From Siphonodentalium dalli (taxonomy: Eukaryota > Mollusca > Scaphopoda > Gadilida > Siphonodentaliidae), in the NCBI GenBank assembly GCA_032622095.1, contig CP136066.1, positions 100,649,319 through 100,713,318 of the forward strand: a stretch of DNA of 64,000 nt, in the 5' to 3' direction. Below the pieces are notes generated by a model. The model did not search any database, was not told the DNA's origin, and was given only the letters and a program-made list of their open reading frames with translations. Both the position numbers and the translations under genes were made by a program. Shown here piece after piece: positions 56,900 to 64,000 of this stretch (the stretch's first letter is position 1; each line of letters begins with the position of its first letter).

Positions 56900-58680
56900 T
56901 ATGACGTCGTTAGAGGTCATAATAGACCTTGAGCTACCATATGGCCACCCTCCCCCCCCCCCTGTGCGGATTTTAGCCGACTATGTTTTTCCGATAGAGG
57001 GATGTATGTCACACATTTTTCTGCTTGTTTGCCACTCAGGCGTGGGGGCTTTTTCATTTTATAGCGATTTTTATAAAACTACTGTGATTTTTTGCGATAA
57101 AATCCTTATTGGGGGTAGGGGAAACATTTCTCTCAAAATTAATACTAAAACTGTATGTATCTTCACAAACTCAGTTTCATTCGAACTGAATATAACAAGT
57201 GTCTGCGTAGATAGCGTCACATGGGCACCTGACTCGATATTTTTCTTAAAGTGACACCGATGATATTATTTTTCGTTTATTTTGAAGATATATCTGAAAA
57301 AGTACAGTGTGTGAACTTACGCATGCATAACGTGATTAAACTATGAACAATACCGATTTTTTCATTATTTTCCACGAGAACATAGACCAGGGCAGTTTTC
57401 TATAACATTCCACGAGCACATGGATGCATATAGGTAGTCAATGTTCACATGTTTCGAGGCCATTGAATCCAAGATGGCCGCCAAAATTGAATATCTGACT
57501 TGATAAATTTTAATTCGCAATCACTCCGGCAGTTTATGCGATATTAAGTCGTGCGATATGTTAATCTATTGATAGTTGAGTAGTCCTTATTGAGAGGTAT
57601 AAATAAATTTCATATATTCAAAATGGCCGCCAAAATGGCCACCGGAAGTAGAAAATATGACTATTTTTCACTCCTCTTGATCAGTTTCTGCTGTTTGGAA
57701 CTGGTTGAGGATTGTGACCTTATTTTTTATAGTTTTATATTAACTAATCATTGGGGTAATGAAAAAAGCATTTATTGGGGTCCTAGCCCCCTCCGTTCCC
57801 TCAAAAGTTTGATTTTACAGAATGCGGTATAATATTTCACCAAAAAATCACAATTGGGTTTCTGTTCAAATTTCAACAAAGAATGAGCACAACTGTGTAA
57901 TGTAAGTGGGGAATACCATTATACATGGATACTCCAATTCATAGGAACAAAAGTTGTTACTTTGGATCAAAATGGCCACCAAAATGGCCGCCAAAATATG
58001 GAAAATGGTAGATATTGCCCCATTGTGTCCTGAAATCGCTTACAATTTGTGGTTGATGAATGAAATTGGCTATTCTGCCTTCTATACATTGAATACTAAC
58101 ATTGTTACTAACTATTGTAACAAAGACATTACCAGAAATATTGGATTTCATTCTCACAAACGTGACATAAATATCGGCAAAAAATCTCTTCTCATGTTTG
58201 AACCATTTTTTTGCAAGTAAACTGTAACTATCTTTGGCATGAGAGGTGTTTATTGTTTTTATCTATCTTAAATGTGTCACAATAAGGTGTTTAATGACCA
58301 AATTACTCAAGGTGGCTTCCAAAATGGCAACTAAATTGGGTAAAAAGTTTATTTTCACATATATCCGGAACATAATTCCGAAAAGGTAGCAAAATGTGAC
58401 TAACTTTGTTATTATACACGTTAGTTAATCGACTGACAACTATATTTTATATTCTGGTTGCACTGTACATTATGAGGCACGATCATTTAATTTTAAAATG
58501 TGCAGTGTACAATTGTGCCGAAAACGTCTTTTGGGATTCTGGCCAAGGTTTTGAAAATAAATGGGCAGAACTTTGAAACGGAACTGAGAGGGACCATCCG
58601 ACCATAATATGTGGCTACTCTTGCCCATTAGCATAAACATTTATCAACTATTGTCAGGAAAATCGTTTAACATTTCCTCC
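56900..58680. repeat. left arm of a large inverted repeat (pairs with 61725-63110)
   Basis: Matching blocks along the arm include TGCGGATTTT, GAATCCAAGATGGCCGCCAA, TTTCATATATTCAAAATGGC, GTTACTTTGGATCAAAATGG, ATTGTAAGCG-type blocks, and TTTTGGGATTCTGGCCA. About 80% identity by eye. AAAATGGCCGCC is repeated several times. The short open frames here are not supported as genes. Confidence 0.88.
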
Positions 58681-58719
58681 ATCGTGCATACACGCCACCA
58701 AGGAGGACTCTCTGGTGTG

Positions 58720-59816
58720 ATCTCTATATCAAGTAACATATCATTGAGTTATTGTGGAAAGCGATAGCCACCCAAGGTACACATGTACAACCCACCAGGG
58801 CCATACAGTCACTCCAAATACAAATAAACAACACACATATGACAATATAGTCGCTCGCTTTATAAACATACACCTCACCCATAACCACACAGCCATACTT
58901 GTGCATATCCCTGCACACCACACATGACCATACATCTGTCAATAACAATTTAATGCATGCACACCAGGTATACCTCCTACAACTGAACAATGACCGTATC
59001 GTCACTATATGTATACATATTCACCACATTCATGATCACACAGTCAATCATTGTATACCTATTGACCTCACCATTGGCCATAAAGTCAATCCATGTGTAC
59101 CTATGTTCCACACACATGGCCAAATAGCCACTCAAGGCATACATTTACACCCCACCCATGACCATTGCATCGCTCCATGTATACATATGCACATCACCAA
59201 TGGTCATATAACCCCACTTGCGTATACCCATACACCCCACACTGTCATGGGTCAACATACATGCATACATGTACACCATGTAAACTGTTACACCTAACCC
59301 ATGACCATATAGCCACTCCCTGTATTCACCACATTCATGATCATACACCCACTACAGGTACACATATTCACATCACCATTGGTCATACGGTAAATCCCTG
59401 CATATCTACTCGCCACGCCAATTGCGAAATAGCCACTCAAGTTAAGCATATACACCCCACGCATAACCATAGAGTGACTCCAGGTATACATATGTACCTC
59501 AGCAATGGTCATATAGTCACACGTGCTATACATATATACCCCTCGCCCAATGACCATACAACCACTTGGCGTATACTGGTACACATAACATATGACAATG
59601 AGTCACCATACATGCACACCAGGTATACTCCTACACCTGACCCATTTCACTCCGTGTATACATATTCACCACATTTGTGATCACACGGTCACTCCTTGTA
59701 CACCTATTCATTTCATTAATTGCCACACAGTCACTCCATGTATACCTATTAACCATACCCATGGTCATATAGCCACTCGATATATACATATGCAACACAA
59801 ACATGCCCATAGAGTC
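58720..59816 (+). repeat. degenerate ~54-bp-unit minisatellite, left block
   Basis: About twenty units of the type CCATGACCATACAGTCACTCC then ATGTATACATATTCACCACA. Open frames of 130-170 codons on both strands arise from the period of the array, which is near a multiple of three, and are rich in His and Thr on one strand. They are not called as genes. Confidence 0.85.
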
Positions 59817-59824
59817 ACTCCAGG

Positions 59825-60905
59825 TAGGGCTTCACGGTTTTTCGGTATTTAGTCATACCGCGGTTTTGTTTTTAATACCGTGTAGTCGGTATTGGATTTC
59901 TTTAATAGTCGGTATACCGCCGCACACTATATTTTCTTCTTTTAGTCGGTATTACGACAGCAAATGTCAATAAAATACATATTCTGAGTCACTAAAGCGT
60001 GCCTGTAAGTAATGAACGAGAACGAGAACCAGCGAGACGATAACGAGCCAGTCGCCCAAAGCGTAACTGCAGCAAAGTGCGAAAATCAATTATCACAAAG
60101 GCAGTGCCAACACGTTGTACGCTGATGGATGTGTGTTTATAGTCGTCTCATATGCAGTTCAAATTATTGTACACAAAGCAATAATTAGACTAGGTCGCCA
60201 TCCATACAATTACGAATTGTAAACTATACTCTCACAATTGTTTTCGTGCTAATGTTTATCCAATATCGAGACACCACGGATAAATACGTATTGCTTGGGG
60301 ACCTTTTTAGTATAATCTGGACTTAAATCCCCTCATGGTATAATTCTTTAGAAAACAAACCAAGAAACATATCAATTTGACGACAATCCATTGGAGTGGT
60401 GGAAAATGAATTGCAAATAATATCCAACATTATCCGAATTCGCGCGAAAATATCTCTGTATATGTGTCACAAGTGTGCCTTCTGAGCGCTTAATCTGTAA
60501 GTCGGGACAGATTTTTTCACCGAAGCGTTAATGCCTGAAACCATAAAAGGTCAATATGTTGTCGTTTCTCGCGGCAAACATGTAATTTACTGTTTTGTTT
60601 TAATAATATGCTTTGTTATGAAATAAAAATTGTGAACTAATTTGTTTTTTTGTTTTTTGCATAAGCGACGTCAGTAGAACCCCACATATTGTTAAGATCA
60701 CACGCGACATGCATTGCGTTGTCTTCTTTTCGCGTGCCCGCGTGACACTGCATTCACACGTGAATATTGAATTCCGTACTGCATGTTGCAAAGGGTCTTA
60801 ACTAGCAAAATGTTTGGACATTATTCTTGACGGTATTTAGTCATACCGCGGTATTGATTTTAATACCGTAGTCGGTATTGTGAAGGTGGATACCGTGCAG
60901 CCCTA
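59825..60905. mobile_element. hAT-like non-autonomous transposon, 1081 bp, with 8-bp target duplication
   Basis: Begins TAGGGCTTCACGGTTTTTCG and ends GATACCGTGCAGCCCTA, giving TAGGGCTKCACGGT terminal inverted repeats. It is flanked on both sides by ACTCCAGG (59817-59824 and 60906-60913). An 8-bp duplication and TAGGGCTGCACG ends are typical of the hAT superfamily. Subterminal CGGTATTTAGTCATACCGCGG blocks occur at both ends. No transposase frame. Removing it restores the minisatellite unit exactly. Confidence 0.92.
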
Positions 60906-61715
60906 ACTCCAGGTGTACATATACACATCACCAATGACAATAAAGTCCTCCCAGGTGTACCAATACTTCTCACACATGATCAATTATACATTCCAGACTT
61001 TTATATACACCCCACACATGGCAATTCAGTCACTCGCTGTGTACTCATACACGCCATCCGTGACCATACAGTTACTCCCTGTATACATATACATCCACCG
61101 ATGACAATATACATCCACGACATATATAAATATACATCCCACCCATTACCACCACGGCACTCCCTATATACATAAACGCTCGCCAACGATCACCCAGATA
61201 TACTCAGGCATGTATATTCATGACCGTGCTGTCAGTCCATGTACACCTATACACATTACACATATTCATCCAACCACTCCCTATTTATCCATATACCCCA
61301 CCCATGATCACATAGACACCAGATGTATACATGGTCACCCACATGTGGCAATACAGCCACCAAATATACACCTATACATCCCACCATGACCATAGTCACT
61401 CCATATATACATAAACAACACATATGACATTGTAGCTACTCCCGTTATATCCGCACACAATATCATTGTCCGTACAGCCACATAGTGTTACCCGTACATC
61501 CACACATAACATACAACCACACAGTCACTCCATGTAAACATATTCAGCTCACACATTACCATACGGCCACTACTTGTATACATATACATCTCACAATGGA
61601 CATCCCACTCACGATCATATGGACATTCCATGTATATATGTTCACATCATTCATGATAATAAAATAACTCCATGTATACCTATTCACCTCACCTATGACC
61701 ATGCAGTAACTCACG
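60906..61715 (+). repeat. degenerate ~54-bp-unit minisatellite, right block
   Basis: Continuation of the array interrupted by the hAT-like insertion, about fifteen further units (CCACACATGGCAATTCAGTCA type) before the right arm begins. Confidence 0.85.
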
Positions 61716-61724
61716 GGCTACCAT

Positions 61725-63110
61725 ATTGACGTCCCTCTTGTATCGAGGTGATAAATTTTATCCTAATGAGTCAAAATAGTCAGAATAGTCACCACAGATT
61801 TATGGTTCATCTTAGTTCCGTTTCAAAGATTCAAAGTGGCCAGAATCCCAAAAGCGGTTTTCGGCAAAATTCCATAAGCAACTTTAAAATGAATTTGTCA
61901 TGCCCCATAAGGAACCGGGACAGCCAATAATATTTAGTTGTCAGTTGATTACCTAACATGCATAATAACCAAGTAAGTTACAATTTGCTAACTTTTCGGA
62001 ACAGCAGACAATAATGTTCCGGATATATGTGAACAATGAACTGTTTACCCAAGTTGGTTGACATTTTGGAAGTCATCTTGAGTAATTTGCTCTATAATGA
62101 CCTTAGTGTGACACATTTACATTAGACCAAAACGATAAACACCGTTCATATCAAAGTTAGTTACAGTTTACTTTTAATAAAAATGATCAAAACATGAAAA
62201 GTTAATTTTGCCGATATTTATGTCAAGTGTGTGAGAGTAAAATCCAATATTTCTGGTAATGTCAGTGGTTACAATCCTAAAACTTAACCAAGGTGAATCA
62301 GACATGTTAGTTTTCAATGGATATAAGGCAGAATAGCCAATTTACTTCATCAACCACAGATTGTAAGCGATTGCAGTGAACGCTGGGGCAATACATATAC
62401 AATATTTACAATTTTCCATATTTTGGCGGCCATTTTGGCGGCCATTTTGATCCAAAGTAACAATTTTGGTTCCAATGACTTGGAATATTAACGGGTAATG
62501 GTATGTCTCACTTACAAAACACAGTTCTGTTCATTCCTTGTTGAAATGTGACTAGAATCTCAATTGTGATTTTTTTGTGAAAATTTTATACCGCTTCCTG
62601 TAAAGTCAAATTTTTGAGGGATCGGAAGGGCCTAGGACCCAAAGAATTTCTTATTTCATTGCCCCAATGATCAGTTAATATAAACAATACAAAATAAAGT
62701 CACAATTCTCAATCAGTTCTAAACAGCAGAAACTGATATAGAAGATATTAGTGAAAAAGTGTCACATTTTCCACTTCCGGTGGCCATTTTGGCGGCCATT
62801 TTAAATATATGAAATTTATTCCTACAAATAAATAAGGAGTACTCAATTATCAATAGAATGGCATATCGCACGACGTAATACCTCATAAACTTCCTGATTA
62901 ATTGCGAATTGAAATTTACCTGGTTAGATATTCAACGTTGGCGGCCATCTTGGATTCAAAGACCGATAACTCTATAAAGCCCCCATCGCCAGATGGCAAA
63001 CAACCGGCAAATTGAAGTACTGATATAGTTCTACAAAGATATCATAACCACCAAAAATCCGCATAGGGGGGAGGGGGGTCTACATGCAGCTCAAGCTCTC
63101 TAACGTTAGA
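61725..63110. repeat. right arm of the large inverted repeat
   Basis: Reverse complement of 56900-58680, somewhat shorter. It shows the GGCGGCCATTTTGGCGGCCAT and GGCGGCCATCTTGGATTCAA blocks and ends with the poly-G tract at 63066-63080 matching poly-C at 56949-56961. Confidence 0.88.
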
Positions 63111-63490
63111 TCACGTTAACGCTTAACCGGCCGATGCATTTGACTGTTTCAGACGTCTTGGCGATATCTCGGGCACCGATGCTAATTTATCTTCACGTTG
63201 AAACTTGATAATTAATGAGCGTGTGTATATGAGGCGCGTTTATATACTTGAGTGGAAATCAAATAGGGTTAAACTGGCGGATTTTTACGGACGAAATTTG
63301 ATGCATAGGGTATCTCGGTATCCGCTGGGCCGATTTCCCGGTATCCGCTGGGCCGATTTCCAACAGTTTTGGGGTATTGGTGTTTGACCCCACCTGATCT
63401 TGACCTTCAAAATGGTCAATTCAAGGTCAAAACCCGGACGAAGTCGGGTCACCTTCTAGTTGTATATATATAGGCCCTACACATGTATTT

Positions 63491-64000
63491 GCGGGACCGG
63501 AATCGGCACTTATTCGAATTGAATCATGTGAAAGAGTAACAAGATTAGTTATGTATAAAAAGTTTCATATTGGTACAGCAGATAACATGCCGGTGTTGCC
63601 TTCTTGTGAAATATTGAGCGATTTCTGATTTTGGGGTAAAATAGGCTTTTTCGTGAATGAAACCAGTGAAAAATGGAATCCAGTTAAGTAAATAACATTT
63701 ACGTCTATTTTTGGATGGGAACGCAACTAAACAATAGAGGGTGTCATGTTCACATTTTGTAAGATAATTTTGGAGTATGTCAATGCTCTGTGGTTCGTTT
63801 TTTGGGGTAAAAAATGTATTTTTGTGAAAAATGAGAGAATTTTGGGATCGATCACAACATGATATGCATCATTACTTATTATGCATGCCATTTATTTAAA
63901 AAAAAAGCTTCGTTTGTCAACAATTCAGATGTAAGTAATATATATGATAAGGCGTTGTTGGAATAAAGCAGGACCAATGGTTACCAGGGTTATTTGTTTT
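63491..64000 (+). repeat. direct repeat, right copy (cut by the window end)
   Basis: Second copy of 55913-56440 in the same orientation, about 80% identical by eye. It is still matching at the last base (TGGTTACCAGGGTTATTTG versus TAGTTACCAGGGTAATCTG), so its true end lies outside the window. Confidence 0.85.

Noticed and set aside
58899-59680. Open frames of 130-170 codons, His/Thr-rich
   Set aside because: They follow the ~54-bp minisatellite period, occur on both strands, lack a promoter or splice signals, and change frame at random.
55913-64000. LTR retrotransposon interpretation of the direct repeats
   Set aside because: No TG..CA ends, primer-binding site, polypurine tract, gag or pol is present between them, and the interior is an inverted repeat.
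1-64000. CRISPR arrays, operons, ribosome-binding sites, tRNA or rRNA genes
   Set aside because: The window is eukaryotic. The tandem arrays have no spacers of constant length, and no tRNA cloverleaf or rRNA segment was recognised by eye.

Overview
This window looks like animal DNA, probably a bivalve or other mollusc. It is AT-rich and intron-rich, packed with short palindromic DNA transposons, and carries non-LTR retrotransposons of mollusc type and a 'CGTCCGTCC' interspersed repeat that I associate with bivalves. The phylum is inference; no species can be named from the sequence.

The one intact host gene I can assemble is a cytochrome P450 of the CYP2 clan on the minus strand. It has four exons (47307-46947, 38343-37828, 20059-19619, 15991-15810). 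All three introns are phase 1 with GT-AG ends. The exons total 1500 nt and encode 499 residues with every P450 hallmark in register. Its introns are about 3.6, 17.8 and 8.6 kb and hold nearly all the mobile DNA in the middle of the window.

Left part (1-15 kb): an old LINE (2890-5261 plus 12212-14375) was split by a younger LINE insertion (5262-12211) that left an 11-bp target-site duplication. The younger element has an ORF1-like remnant at its 5' end. Its ORF2 is an uninterrupted 1129-aa endonuclease/reverse transcriptase that begins with a hydrophobic segment followed by a 2A-like motif. A decayed first exon of a Cys-rich ZAD-like gene lies at 993-1282.

P450 intron 2 (20-37.8 kb) contains a second copy of the ZAD-like gene on the plus strand (exons 20398-21062, 31391-31849, 32406-32522). 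It is tail-to-tail with a RecQ-type helicase on the minus strand (exons 37154-36659 and 33856-32957). The 5' flanks of both ZAD-like copies and of the helicase carry a CRE-like site and a CACGTG box. Several single-base frameshifts suggest this pair is decaying. It may be cargo of an uncharacterised mobile unit, since long inverted repeats lie around it.

Dispersed short elements include six copies of a family beginning TTAAAGGTACTCAATCCG, four copies of a piggyBac-like MITE (TTAA target, CCCTTTCA ends), a family of ~85-bp hairpins, two inverted 16-bp-unit minisatellites, and many single fold-backs.

Right end (55.9-64 kb): a layered composite. Direct repeats of more than 500 bp flank inverted arms of about 1.4-1.8 kb. 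The arms enclose a ~54-bp-unit minisatellite, which is itself interrupted by a 1081-bp hAT-like element with a perfect 8-bp target duplication.
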